From Nostocales cyanobacterium LEGE 12452 (lineage in GTDB: Bacteria; Cyanobacteriota; Cyanobacteriia; Cyanobacteriales; Nostocaceae): 36,654 bases of DNA. The notes under the pieces are model-generated. The model was not told the origin of the DNA and did no database searches. It worked only from the letters and a program-made list of their open reading frames with translations. Below are positions 25,001 to 32,839 of this stretch, in pieces. The DNA lies in the NCBI GenBank assembly GCA_015206945.1, contig JADEXV010000054.1, forward strand, positions 1-36,654, in the 5' to 3' direction. The stretch's first letter is position 1. Each line of letters begins with the position of its first letter. A program made the position numbers and the translations under genes.

Positions 25001-25909
25001 CTCGAAGGCATCACCCAACTGGTCTTAATTCCTCATCGCGACTTGTACAGATTGCCCATTCATACACTTTTCCATCTTTCTTCGCCATCACCAGAAGAGT
25101 TACCCAACGTAGAATCAAATTTCAGCGTCACCTATCTACCAAGTGCCCAAATTGGTTTATCAATCAGAACTGAGGATATTTGGCAGTGGCAAAATAAGTT
25201 CTTACTCAGTGTTGAACATCCTGAAAGTACAGGTTATCCTACACTAAAATTTGCCAAGCTTGAGTCTGAAATTGTTAGTCAGATGTTCAATAATATCCAA
25301 CGAATTCAGGGGGCAGAAGCTACGAAAAGTATTGTTGAAAATGCCCTATCTGATAATTATAATATCTTGCATTTTACGGGTCATGTCACTCATAATTTAG
25401 CTGAACCTAAAAAATCAGAATTAGCATTAGCAGGTGAAGACAGACTTTCTCTAGATGAAATATGCCAACAAAATCTAGATAGTTACAACCTTATTACCCT
25501 CTCTGCTTGTGAAAATTTAAGTACTAACAACTACACCATCAGCAGCGAATATGTAAGTTTAGTCAGTGGTTTTGTAACTCAGGGCGTACCTCATGTAGTG
25601 AGTACTCTGTGGAGTGTAGAATCTTCGGCTAGCGCCTTGGTGATGATCGAGTTTTACCGACGATTACAGCCGAATAAATCAGCAATTACTGCCTTAGCGG
25701 AAGCCACACGATGGCTGAAAGAACTAACTGCTGGAGAACTGACAAAATGGTATGAAGATATTTTGAATAATCTCCATCCAGAGGAAGTAAGAATTCAAAC
25801 TTATTTAGCAACGCAGCTTTATAGAAATAGTAAAATGGCATCAGATAAACATCTTTATAATCATCCTTACTACTGGGCAGCTTTTACGATTACGGGTAAG
25901 CCGAATTAA
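22040..25909 (+). CDS. TPR-CHAT domain protein (caspase-like) with adaptor-like N-terminus
   Basis: A 1289-aa protein. The N-terminal region (1 to about 375) is colinear with the upstream 233-aa protein. It has a basic amphipathic start, the VHQARG...LLASPTPN...LGELGVG helical domain (about 45-135), then an acidic linker with several WEY-type motifs (about 175-270) and a LDELWVKLDQSTNLVQQLAS segment (about 335-360). About eight TPR units follow (380-667) on the AIASYDxAIxxxPD pattern. A helical stretch leads to the C-terminal CHAT domain (about 970-1285) with its putative catalytic pair, His1115 in LHFTGH and Cys1157 in LSACEN, both intact. CHAT domains are caspase-like proteases or allied folds in cyanobacterial signalling and in CRISPR-linked TPR-CHAT effectors. 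GTG 22040 and ATG 22049 are both possible starts. The role is inferred from domains only. Confidence 0.9.
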   Translation: MWQMLRRISQSLKRFLKRLIASKQNSSLKGARGRNLVGVLPELTNADLEQLFIQLLEGVHQARGRQWALRYLQRIENRVPAERWIDWLVMFGESLLASPTPNPLLATQMVQLGELGVGRIGEVAYDIGIRLMQNLPTEIEDYPDNQAQDDLEITPGQELIRDLGEQLWKDDESDIIETTPGQELIRDLGEQLWEYDEPDVVETTTDEEIIPTSPGQELIVSFGEQLWEYDVPDVEPITSVPQNASFEERSPESFEEVVWEYEREDAQTTIPENIPLPAAEDSISLLTELRFDKEEVVVQITTPANLLSTRQKTELATSSSVETWDNALTNLEPNVANTLDELWVKLDQSTNLVQQLASDLAVQSSNSPGIIERHSDNPITHAQGWFYQGLQQAKTGDLLGAIASYDQAIEMQPEFSEYWFNRGLTLFHLERFDEAIASYETAIELKPDFYKAWYNRGGTLGELGYFEEAIASFDKAIEIKPDYQEAWSSKGLALLKLGWLPEAIASYDQALQLEPEDQENWYHRGIALAVSEQFAEAIISYDRAIEINPEYHEVWIDRGVVLFNLGRWSEAIASWDKALSVQADFYLAWYNRGIALDNLGRREEAIASYQQAITIKPDFHLAWYNQAIALFYLEQFAEAIVCYDNALQIKQDYWEAWIGRGTAIGHLVNYDKLLNLSSSIIATNPALQQGGYEGKLASYEEGLRHLRTDTHPEGWGRLHFAIANTYYEEGKKHTNTRDYWRKAASEYHQALLTLTLEYFPQLHLEVLQSLSKVLMGLGQTTQVQELLQRGTDLLRQLLSEETRSDESKKQLALKFAGFDQLAVDLAVESGDLVEAWEIAEQGKNACLNWLLSGWNHNIYSPYYGAIQPLFNPTTAIIYWHISPVALQTFILKDQAPSPILLFTPMQDTGVIPLGEDAIRLNELPLPEAVQRLIEFEIWLEDWHQQYQEYRSTAHDKESKSHHSWRVEMEEKLLQLYEILNISTIAQELEGITQLVLIPHRDLYRLPIHTLFHLSSPSPEELPNVESNFSVTYLPSAQIGLSIRTEDIWQWQNKFLLSVEHPESTGYPTLKFAKLESEIVSQMFNNIQRIQGAEATKSIVENALSDNYNILHFTGHVTHNLAEPKKSELALAGEDRLSLDEICQQNLDSYNLITLSACENLSTNNYTISSEYVSLVSGFVTQGVPHVVSTLWSVESSASALVMIEFYRRLQPNKSAITALAEATRWLKELTAGELTKWYEDILNNLHPEEVRIQTYLATQLYRNSKMASDKHLYNHPYYWAAFTITGKPN
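22499..22648. repeat. 75-bp in-frame tandem duplication in the CHAT gene linker
   Basis: Units 22499-22573 and 22574-22648 match at about 67 of 75 positions, with the first 45 bases differing at one site. Each encodes TPGQELIRDLGEQLW plus an acidic tail (KDDESD, then EYDEPD). A third, more diverged copy (TSPGQELIVSFGEQLWEYDVPD) lies at about 22673-22738. Confidence 0.92.
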
Positions 25910-25944
25910 TCTTTTGAAACTTAATCAAAATAATTCGTAATTGA

Positions 25945-26005
25945 TAATAACGTTCGATAGCGTTAGTGCAGCGTCTCTCCTCCTCTATGAGGTGCTATGC
26001 GTATA
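25945..26005. repeat. Dispersed repeat between the CHAT and HAD genes
   Basis: AGCGTTAGTGCAGCGTCTCT followed by GAGGTGCTATGCG is a Nostoc-type GC-rich short dispersed repeat in an otherwise AT-rich spacer. Confidence 0.5.
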
Positions 26006-26078
26006 TATTACATAAAGTCTAGTGATTTACCGTAAATTAAGATATAATTCTCGTCTCAATCAGTGGTAGCTAAAGTTT

Positions 26079-26951
26079 ATGAACACTGTCTATGTTTCAG
26101 ATTTAGACGGTACATTGCTTGGAGATAATGCAATTCTTTCTTTGTTAAGCAAGAAAGTCCTTCACGAACTCTTGCATCAAGGATTACAGTTTACTGTGGC
26201 TAGTGCGCGTAGCGTTGTTTCTATGCAAGTGATGCTGAAAGGTTTGAATCTTCCTCTACCGATTATCGAATTTAATGGTGCTTTTATTTCTGATTTGGAT
26301 TCTGGCAGACATGAAATCATTAACTCTATTTGTCCTTCTGTAGTTGAAAGTATCTACAAACTTATCCTAGAGTTCGGCTGTGTTCCGTTTGTATCTAGTT
26401 TTAATGGCAGAGAAGATTGTGCCTACTATAAAGATGTAATTAACGACGGTATGCGATGGTATCTTAACGATCGCCTAACAAGCAAAGACCGAAGATGGCG
26501 AACAATTGAAGATTTGACGCATTCTTTTGGCGATCAAGTTGTTTGTCTGACCGTGATTGGGCACGCACAACAACTGCTCGAACTTCAAGGTGCGATTATT
26601 CAAAAACATGGAACTACCGTAGAGACACACTTGATCGAGAACCAATACTCTCCGGGGTGGTACTGGTTAACAATTCATGACTGCAAAGCTACTAAAGACC
26701 AAGCTATTCGGACTCTGGTAGAGAATTATGGGTTACAGGAAAGTGAGATTGTGGTCTTTGGAGATCAAATTAATGACATCAAAATGTTCAAAATTGCTGA
26801 TCGTGCCATTGCAGTTGCTAACGCAGATGCCGAACTCAAGCGTTACTCGTCATTGGTAATTGGCTTAAATACAGAAGACAGCGTGGTTAAATACATTAGT
26901 CAGGATTGGTCGAACAAGTGTGCTATAAAATCGGACTCTGACATACGCTAG
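26079..26951 (+). CDS. HAD superfamily (Cof-type, IIB) phosphatase
   Basis: A 290-aa cytosolic HAD hydrolase. Motif I DLDGTLL (8-14) supplies the nucleophile Asp and the acid/base Asp. Motif II is ASARS. A large alpha/beta cap insert (about 85-200) marks the Cof/IIB subfamily. Motif III Lys is in CKATKDQA, and motif IV GDQINDIKMF (about 228-237) binds Mg. Family members remove phosphate from sugar phosphates or cofactors; the substrate cannot be read from sequence. ATG 26079 agrees with the family N-terminus. The gene follows the CHAT gene in the same direction, separated by a spacer with a dispersed repeat, so it is probably independent of it. Confidence 0.9.
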   Translation: MNTVYVSDLDGTLLGDNAILSLLSKKVLHELLHQGLQFTVASARSVVSMQVMLKGLNLPLPIIEFNGAFISDLDSGRHEIINSICPSVVESIYKLILEFGCVPFVSSFNGREDCAYYKDVINDGMRWYLNDRLTSKDRRWRTIEDLTHSFGDQVVCLTVIGHAQQLLELQGAIIQKHGTTVETHLIENQYSPGWYWLTIHDCKATKDQAIRTLVENYGLQESEIVVFGDQINDIKMFKIADRAIAVANADAELKRYSSLVIGLNTEDSVVKYISQDWSNKCAIKSDSDIR

Positions 26952-27283
26952 CATCGTTGAGGCTGCTATTTTGATGGAGATGCGATCGCTCGGTAATACT
27001 TTCAAGAAATATTAAGCGGTCAAAAATTACTCTTAATAGTACTGAGAGGATGAAAATTAAGCCGAAAGTAACGCTTGCAGACCATTTTGCAGCAATGCAA
27101 GACGCACGAGTTGAGCATACAAAACGGCATAGATTAATTGATATTATTCGGACTTGATAATTACGAATTAGTAATTATTTGATCGAGATGATAATACTTC
27201 TAAATTCGCTTATCAATAGTGTTTGAGATGCACTTACCTTAGTATGGTAAATAATGATCAACGGGTGTATAAGGAGGTTTATT
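26952..27283. other. Intergenic region with transposase relic
   Basis: This spacer between the HAD and carboxypeptidase genes contains a 35-codon transposase relic (next entry) and the carboxypeptidase leader with its strong AAGGAGG site at 27271-27277. Nothing else is recognised. Confidence 0.5.
27050..27157 (+). pseudogene. Transposase N-terminal relic (ISAs1-like)
   Basis: An ATG preceded by GAGAGG opens a 35-codon frame reading MKIKPKVTLADHFAAMQDAR, then VEHTKRHRLIDIIRT and stop. The pattern LxEHFxxxxDPRxxxxKRHxLIDII is the N-terminal signature of ISAs1-family transposases. The remainder of the transposase is missing, so it is a truncated relic. Confidence 0.65.
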
Positions 27284-28969
27284 ATGCCAGACGTTCGGTT
27301 TGATAAATACTATCGTTATGAAGAATTAACACGCATTCTGCACAGTTATGCGAAAGAATTTCCCCAACTAGTACGCATAGAAAGCATTGGCAAGAGTTAC
27401 GAAGAACGTGACATCTGGCTATTGACAGTTAGCAACTTTACCACTGGCGCACATCAAGAAAAACCTGCCCTCTGGGTTGATGGGAACATTCACGCCACTG
27501 AACTAGCACCGTCAAGTGTTTGTTTATACCTATTGCAAACATTAGTGACAGCTTACGGTACTCACCCAGAAATTACCCGTTGTTTGGATACCCGCACCTT
27601 CTACATTTGTCCCCGTGTTAATCCTGATGGTGCGGAGTTGGCATTGGCTGACAAACCGAAATTTATTCGCTCCGGTACTCGCCCTTATCCCCATGATGAG
27701 GAAGGCAACGATGGGTTAGTAATGGAAGATATCGATGGTGATGGTCGGATTTTACTGATGCGAATCCCCGATGCTAATGGGGCTTGGAAAGTCTGTCCAA
27801 CTGAACCACGCCTGCTGATACGACGCGAACCAACAGAAACAGGTGGTCAATATTATCGCGTACTACCAGAGGGAAAGATAGAAAATTATGATGGAGTTCA
27901 GATTAAAATTCAGCCTTCTAAGGAAGGGCTAGATTTAAACCGGAATTTTCCATTTTTGTGGCGGCAAGAATCTGAGCAATCGGGGGCTGGTTCTTATCCT
28001 ACATCTGAAACAGAAGTGCGATCGCTTGTTCAGTTTATCAGTACACATCCTAATATTACAGGAGCGATCGCCTTTCATACCTTTAGCGGTGTTCTTATCC
28101 GTCCCTACACCCACTTGAGCGATGACGAATTCCCCGTCAATGACCTCCGCACTTATCAACGCATTGGCGCTAAAGGTACTGAACTTACTCAATACCCAGC
28201 TATCTCCGCCTTTCATGATTTCCGCTATGACCCCAAAGACGTAATTACAGGTACATTCGACGACTGGGCATATGAATATCAAGGTCTATTTGCCTGGACA
28301 GTAGAAGTCTGGAGTCCGCAACGCCAAGCTGGAATCACTGATTACAAATACATTGATTGGCAGCGAGAACACTCTGTAGAAGATGACTTGAAATTACTAC
28401 GTTGGAACGATGAAAAACTTGCGGGTAAGGGCTACATAGATTGGTATCCCTTCGAGCATCCCCAACTCGGTCAGATTGAACTAGGCGGCTGGGATACCAT
28501 GTACGCTTGGACAAATCCACCCCCTGAATTTCTGGAGAAAGAAATAGCCCTCTTCCCAGAATGGCTAGTTTGGCATCTGTTAATATCTCCGCGTTTAGAG
28601 ATTTACGAGGCCAGTGTCCACAGCTTGGGTGATGATACTTATCGGGTGCAATTAGTTGTGCATAATACAGGCTGGTTGCCCACCAACGTCACCCAAAAAG
28701 CTTTAGAAAAAAAGCTGGTGCGGGGCTGTATCTGTGAAATTGAACTGCCTCCTGGGGGAACTTTGGTAACGGGTAAGCCCCGTGAAGAGTTAGGTCAATT
28801 AGAAGGACGAGCCTATAAGCCTTCAACTCCCATTAGGCGGCACAACGATCCTACCAAGGATCGGGCGAAGGTGGAATGGGTGGTGCGTGCCCCTTCAGGT
28901 AGTACAGTTAAACTGCTAGCCCGCCATGAACGCGCTGGAGTTATTCGCACTGAATTGACATTCCCATAA
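27284..28969 (+). CDS. M14 family zinc carboxypeptidase
   Basis: A 561-aa metallo-carboxypeptidase. The start is fixed by AAGGAGG six bases before ATG 27284, ten codons inside a longer reading. The M14 domain (about 5-345) has the zinc motif HATE (about 70-73), RVNPDGAE, the substrate-binding DLNRNFP, a third ligand His in AFHTFSG (about 264) and the catalytic Glu in WTVEVWS (about 339). No signal peptide is seen, so it appears cytoplasmic. A C-terminal extension of about 200 residues (from about 360) includes a beta-rich segment such as VQLVVHNTGWLPTNV and a basic end. M14 enzymes trim C-terminal residues from peptides or cell-wall stem peptides; the target is not known. Confidence 0.9.
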   Translation: MPDVRFDKYYRYEELTRILHSYAKEFPQLVRIESIGKSYEERDIWLLTVSNFTTGAHQEKPALWVDGNIHATELAPSSVCLYLLQTLVTAYGTHPEITRCLDTRTFYICPRVNPDGAELALADKPKFIRSGTRPYPHDEEGNDGLVMEDIDGDGRILLMRIPDANGAWKVCPTEPRLLIRREPTETGGQYYRVLPEGKIENYDGVQIKIQPSKEGLDLNRNFPFLWRQESEQSGAGSYPTSETEVRSLVQFISTHPNITGAIAFHTFSGVLIRPYTHLSDDEFPVNDLRTYQRIGAKGTELTQYPAISAFHDFRYDPKDVITGTFDDWAYEYQGLFAWTVEVWSPQRQAGITDYKYIDWQREHSVEDDLKLLRWNDEKLAGKGYIDWYPFEHPQLGQIELGGWDTMYAWTNPPPEFLEKEIALFPEWLVWHLLISPRLEIYEASVHSLGDDTYRVQLVVHNTGWLPTNVTQKALEKKLVRGCICEIELPPGGTLVTGKPREELGQLEGRAYKPSTPIRRHNDPTKDRAKVEWVVRAPSGSTVKLLARHERAGVIRTELTFP

Positions 28970-28993
28970 TTTTGACATTTGAAATTGTCAAAA
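28970..28993 (+). terminator. Weak hairpin after the carboxypeptidase gene
   Basis: TTTTGACA (28970-28977) pairs with TGTCAAAA (28986-28993) around TTTGAAAT. It overlaps the region right after the stop codon; no strong T-tract follows, so termination is only likely. Confidence 0.5.
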
Positions 28994-29157
28994 ATTCCCT
29001 TAATAAGTAAGTTGGCCCAATAAAACTAAACTATGTGAAGAGAAGTAAACTAGACTAAAACTTTCTTTCCTCCTGCTTCCTGCCTGGTTGTTGAGCGTAG
29101 TCGAAACACTGCCTCCTGCCTTATCGCAACGATAAATTTTTACGCCGAACTACAGCT

Positions 29158-29625
29158 TTGTCTAAACCGATAATTACTGTTCGCCTAATTACACGCGACG
29201 AACTTCCCCAACTTTTGGCTTTATATAAGCATCTAAATCCTGTCGATGCACCTCTACCGACTGATGATGTTTTACAATCTATTTGGAATGTGATTTTACA
29301 TGATCCCCGTTTGTATTACATCGTAGCTGATGTTGATAACCAGCTAGTAGCAACATGTAATTTAACTATTGTTCCAAACTTGACGCGTGGCGCACGTCCA
29401 TACGGCATTATTGAAAATGTTGTCACCCATCTCGATTTTCGACAGCAAGGATTTGGTACACAAGTGCTGCATTATGCCTTAGCTTTAGCATGGCAGCAAC
29501 AGTGCTATAAAGTGATGCTTCTAAGCGGATCAAAAAACGAGGAAACGTTGCACTTCTATGAAAAAGCAGGATTCAAGCGTGGACTAAAAACCGGATTTGT
29601 TGCCCTACCTCCACAAGAGTTGTGA
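29158..29625 (+). CDS. GNAT family N-acetyltransferase
   Basis: A 155-aa acetyltransferase. The GNAT fold is seen as RLITRDELPQLLALYK at the N-terminus, a central strand YYIVADVDNQLVATCNL, the acetyl-CoA motif HLDFRQQGFGTQVLHYAL (about 97-113) with QQGFG as the phosphate-binding loop, and the closing HFYEKAGFKRGLKTGF. The substrate is unknown. No ATG precedes the core, so TTG 29158 (SKPIITVRL) is used and the 5' end is uncertain. It sits alone after a repeat-containing spacer. Confidence 0.88.
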   Translation: MSKPIITVRLITRDELPQLLALYKHLNPVDAPLPTDDVLQSIWNVILHDPRLYYIVADVDNQLVATCNLTIVPNLTRGARPYGIIENVVTHLDFRQQGFGTQVLHYALALAWQQQCYKVMLLSGSKNEETLHFYEKAGFKRGLKTGFVALPPQEL

Positions 29626-30371
29626 GCAAAATTGTATAGATTAGCCAGCTTCCAAAAATCCTAGTTTATCTTTGGATTTGTTTTTATCAAATAGTCTTTT
29701 GAAAAAAAATAATTCTTAGCCAAAAATCTTGGGGCAATCAGGCTCGAAAATTTTGATTGCGATCGCTAATTTTCAGTCTAGTATTTGAAAATTTACCATT
29801 AAGGACAACTATCTAAAGAGTGAAAGTTTTTTCTCAAAATCCAACCCTGAGTTAGTTGTATAATTTCGATTAAAAAATAATAATACATCATATCGCTCAA
29901 GAGACATTTTATTTATTAAATCTTGCTAAAGATCATGATACATTTAGTTTGACGGCATGAACCCTCCTCGGCAATTATAAAGAGATGGCTATTAAAGGCC
30001 AATTATTTTACTGCTTGACTGGAATTTTAAAACTGATAAAATCGCCTACCTGCATTAATTATCTTTATTGTTGCAACAGAAGAGATTACCACAGTATGCC
30101 TGCCTCTCTTTAGTGCGATCTCCGGTTCTTTAAAAAACAAACAAATAGGAGTCCGATACTACATAATGTGGTAAACATTTGGATAAATGTTATGAGATAT
30201 TCAGAGCAGCTACTCATAATGTCCCACATTTGAACTTTCCAGAGTTAACGGGTTTATTTTGGTTTCCATATCTAGGCAAACCAAATAATCGTCTGGATAT
30301 TTGTATTCACTTAACCTTGCATCCAGTATTTCCCAATAGTCAACCCAAGAAATTGAAAAGAGGATATTTCC
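29626..30371. other. Long AT-rich leader region of the SLH-FAS1 gene
   Basis: About 745 bp without a believable gene; a 66-codon ORF starting with TTG at 30179 overlaps the next gene and is not supported. The stretch is AT-rich with one HIP1 site. It contains a TATAAT at about 29858-29863 and a better promoter candidate at 30015-30042, which would give a leader of about 320 nt, as is common for outer-membrane protein genes. Confidence 0.5.
30015..30042 (+). promoter_or_regulatory. Candidate sigma-70-type promoter
   Basis: TTGACT (30015-30020) and TAAAAT (30037-30042) are separated by 16 bp, close to consensus. They lie 330 bp upstream of the SLH-FAS1 gene. No transcript start is known. Confidence 0.45.
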
Positions 30372-32048
30372 ATGTCTAGTTTGTCTCGTTGGTCATCAAC
30401 AAAGGTTGCTTTGCTAGTTTTGGGAATGACAGCTGCTACAATAACTCCCATCGTAATTTCTGCCCCAGCTTCATCTCAAACTCCTGTTCCATCTGCGACA
30501 CCATCACCAGCGACACCATCACCTACTTCAACAGTTAACCTATCTGATGTTTCTTCAGATTATTGGGCGCGTCCCTTCATTCAAGCCCTAGCTGAGAATA
30601 ACGTGATTAGTGGCTTTCCTGATGGTACTTATAGACCAAATCAGCCTGTAACCCGTGCTGAATTTGCTGCCTTGATTCAAAAAGCTTTCAGTAACCAAAA
30701 CCGAGTCCGGCAATTAAGTGCAGGTGGATTTAGTGATGTTCCTGCTAACTACTGGGCAGCTGCGGCAATTCAAAACGCCTACGAAACCGGATTTTTGGCA
30801 GGCTATCCTGGGAATGTGTTTAGACCAAATCAAGAAATTCCTAGAGTGCAGGGGATCGTTGCTTTAAGTAGTGGCTTAGGTTTAACTGGTGGCGATACAA
30901 GTACTCTCACTAATTACTACAACGATGCCTCAGCTATCCCTGAGTATGCTGTTGGCAGTGTGGCAGCAGCAACAGTAGGTAATCTTGTTGTCAACTACCC
31001 GGATGTAAAACAACTCAATCCACAACAGTCTTTGACTCGTGCTGAAGCAGCAGCACTTTTATATCAAGCTTTAGTTAGACAAGGACGGGTGCAACCCATT
31101 GCTAGCAATCTTCCAGCTAGTCAGTACGTTGTAGCTGGAACTCCCGCAAGTACTGATATTGTTTCTCTGGCAGCATCTAGTAGTTCTTTTACAACTCTGA
31201 CTTCTTTATTAAAGACAGCCGGTCTATCAGATATTCTTCAACAGCCAGGCCCTTATACAGTCTTCGCTCCTACCAATGATGCATTTGCTGCTTTGCCTGC
31301 TGCTACCTTAGAACAGTTACAGCAACCAGAAAACAGAGAAGCGTTAGTTAAGATTTTGAGATATCATGTGGTTCCCGGTGCGGTAACTGCTAGTCAACTC
31401 TCGGCAGGGGAATTGGCAACCGATGAAGGAAGACCTGTAAATATTCAAATCGATTCCGCTAACAGTCAAGTCTCGGTGAATAATGCCAGAGTTCTCCAGG
31501 CAGACGTTAAAGCTAGCAATGGTGTCATCCATGCAATTAACCAAGTCCTGATTCCGCCTGATGTTAACATCAGTCAGTTAAATCAGCCACCAGGAAGCAC
31601 GGACGGAACACCCGATGTTACAGCAGGTAGAGCTACTCGTGGTGGCAGAAGCTATATCGGTGGTGGTGGTAATATTGGTTTGAGCGGCAACGATACAGCT
31701 TTGAGCGATAGTAACTTTGCAGTAATCAGTAAAGTTGGACTGACAAACTATTTATCAGTTAGACCATCAGTAATCTTTGGGGACGATACAATATTTTTGG
31801 TTCCCCTAACTTTAGATTTTTCTCCACGGTCAGCAGGTAGCGTGGGTGAACGAAGCTTTGCTATATCTCCTTTTATAGGTGCTGGCGTAGCAATTGAAGC
31901 TAATCTCGATACTGACATTGGATTACTGCTAACTGGTGGTGTGGATCTTCCTGTAGGTTCTCGATTTACGGTGACAGGTTCCGTAAATGCTTCTTTTCTG
32001 GATGATACTGATGTAGGGCTACTATTAGGAGTTGGCTATAACTTCTAA
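30372..32048 (+). CDS. SLH-FAS1 outer-membrane beta-barrel protein
   Basis: A 558-aa envelope protein with four parts: a signal peptide (about 1-37, ending APASS), three S-layer homology repeats (about 57-235; DYWARPFIQALAENNVISGF, NYWAAAAIQNAYETGF, EYAVGSVAAATVGN), a FAS1 (fasciclin) domain (about 256-393; FTTLTSLLKTAGL, GPYTVFAPTNDAFAAL, ILRYHVVPGAV, SNGVIHAINQVLIPP) and a C-terminal set of amphipathic strands ending in GVGYNF. A terminal Phe is the classic signal for outer-membrane barrel insertion. SLH repeats bind pyruvylated peptidoglycan-linked polymer and FAS1 domains mediate adhesion, so the protein may staple cell wall to outer membrane. AGAGGA lies seven bases before ATG 30372. Confidence 0.9.
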   Translation: MSSLSRWSSTKVALLVLGMTAATITPIVISAPASSQTPVPSATPSPATPSPTSTVNLSDVSSDYWARPFIQALAENNVISGFPDGTYRPNQPVTRAEFAALIQKAFSNQNRVRQLSAGGFSDVPANYWAAAAIQNAYETGFLAGYPGNVFRPNQEIPRVQGIVALSSGLGLTGGDTSTLTNYYNDASAIPEYAVGSVAAATVGNLVVNYPDVKQLNPQQSLTRAEAAALLYQALVRQGRVQPIASNLPASQYVVAGTPASTDIVSLAASSSSFTTLTSLLKTAGLSDILQQPGPYTVFAPTNDAFAALPAATLEQLQQPENREALVKILRYHVVPGAVTASQLSAGELATDEGRPVNIQIDSANSQVSVNNARVLQADVKASNGVIHAINQVLIPPDVNISQLNQPPGSTDGTPDVTAGRATRGGRSYIGGGGNIGLSGNDTALSDSNFAVISKVGLTNYLSVRPSVIFGDDTIFLVPLTLDFSPRSAGSVGERSFAISPFIGAGVAIEANLDTDIGLLLTGGVDLPVGSRFTVTGSVNASFLDDTDVGLLLGVGYNF

Positions 32049-32073
32049 ATAAATAGAAGCAGAACACACAATA

Positions 32074-32099
32074 AGGGCGCACAATTAGTTGTGCGCTCT
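32074..32099. terminator. Bidirectional hairpin terminator
   Basis: AGGGCGCACAA (32074-32084) pairs with TTGTGCGCTCT (32089-32099) with one G-T pair and a 4-base loop. It sits between the convergent SLH-FAS1 and O-methyltransferase genes, with CTT following on the plus strand and TTATT on the minus strand. Confidence 0.85.
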
Positions 32100-32106
32100 T
32101 GCCGTA

Positions 32107-32772
32107 TTAAGGTCGCTTGATTGCTAAAGTAAGTCCATCGGCGATGGGGACAAGGGAGAGGGTGATGCGTTCGTCATAATGTAACTTCTCGTTCAGCGCC
32201 CGGATTGCTTGGGTGCTTTCATCTTGATTTTGCTCATCAGCTACTTGTCCAGACCATAAAACATTATCGATCGCAATCAATCCACCTGGACGAATTAATT
32301 GCAGCGATCGCTCATAATATCCATCATAATTTTCTTTATCAGCATCAATAAAGCCAAAATCAAAAGTTTCGGCTTGCCCAGTTGCCAATAGCCGATCTAA
32401 AGTTTCCAAAGCTGGTGCTAATCGTAGATCGATTTTATCGGCAACCCCAGCTTCTTGCCAATATCGTCGAGCGATCGCAGTAAATTCTTCACTCACATCA
32501 CAAGCGATAATCTTGCCATCAGCCGGTAGTGCCAAAGCTACAGAAAGTGAGCTATAACCCGTAAATACTCCAACTTCTAGGGTTTTCTTCGCTCCAATTA
32601 ACTGCACTAGAAGGCTCATAAACTGCCCTTGTTCTGGTGAAATCTGCATTCCACTCCGGGGATGATTGGCGGTTTCTTGGCGCAACTTCTTAAGAATCTC
32701 TGGTTCCCGCAGCGAAACGGATAAAAGATAATTGTAGAGTTGATTATCAAGACCTATAGACTGTTTTGGCAT
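32107..32772 (-). CDS. Class I SAM-dependent O-methyltransferase (caffeoyl-CoA OMT type)
   Basis: A 221-aa soluble methyltransferase. The Rossmann fold has the SAM motif LEVGVFTGYSSLSVAL (about 66-80), an acidic ribose-binding strand end KIIACDVSEE, the metal-binding FDFGFIDADKENYD (about 135-148) and GGLIAIDNVLWSG. This matches the cation-dependent caffeoyl-CoA type family that methylates catechol hydroxyls; in cyanobacteria the substrate is mostly unknown. ATG 32772 is used without a strong ribosome site. It is divergent from the small lipoprotein gene, whose ATG lies 67 bp away, so the two promoters share a short spacer. Confidence 0.92.
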   Translation of the reverse strand: MPKQSIGLDNQLYNYLLSVSLREPEILKKLRQETANHPRSGMQISPEQGQFMSLLVQLIGAKKTLEVGVFTGYSSLSVALALPADGKIIACDVSEEFTAIARRYWQEAGVADKIDLRLAPALETLDRLLATGQAETFDFGFIDADKENYDGYYERSLQLIRPGGLIAIDNVLWSGQVADEQNQDESTQAIRALNEKLHYDERITLSLVPIADGLTLAIKRP

Positions 32773-32839
32773 GGTAAATGAGAGAATCGAGAGAATCTAC
32801 AGTTATACTATCGCTGATAAGTGGAATCTCAGGAATAAC

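Noticed and set aside
30179..30379. 66-codon ORF before the SLH-FAS1 gene
   Set aside because: TTG start, no ribosome site, overlaps the next gene's start; likely chance in a leader region.
32771..32839. N-terminal extension of the small lipoprotein
   Set aside because: It would overlap the divergent methyltransferase start and hide the signal peptide; ATG 32840 has a ribosome site and a perfect lipobox.
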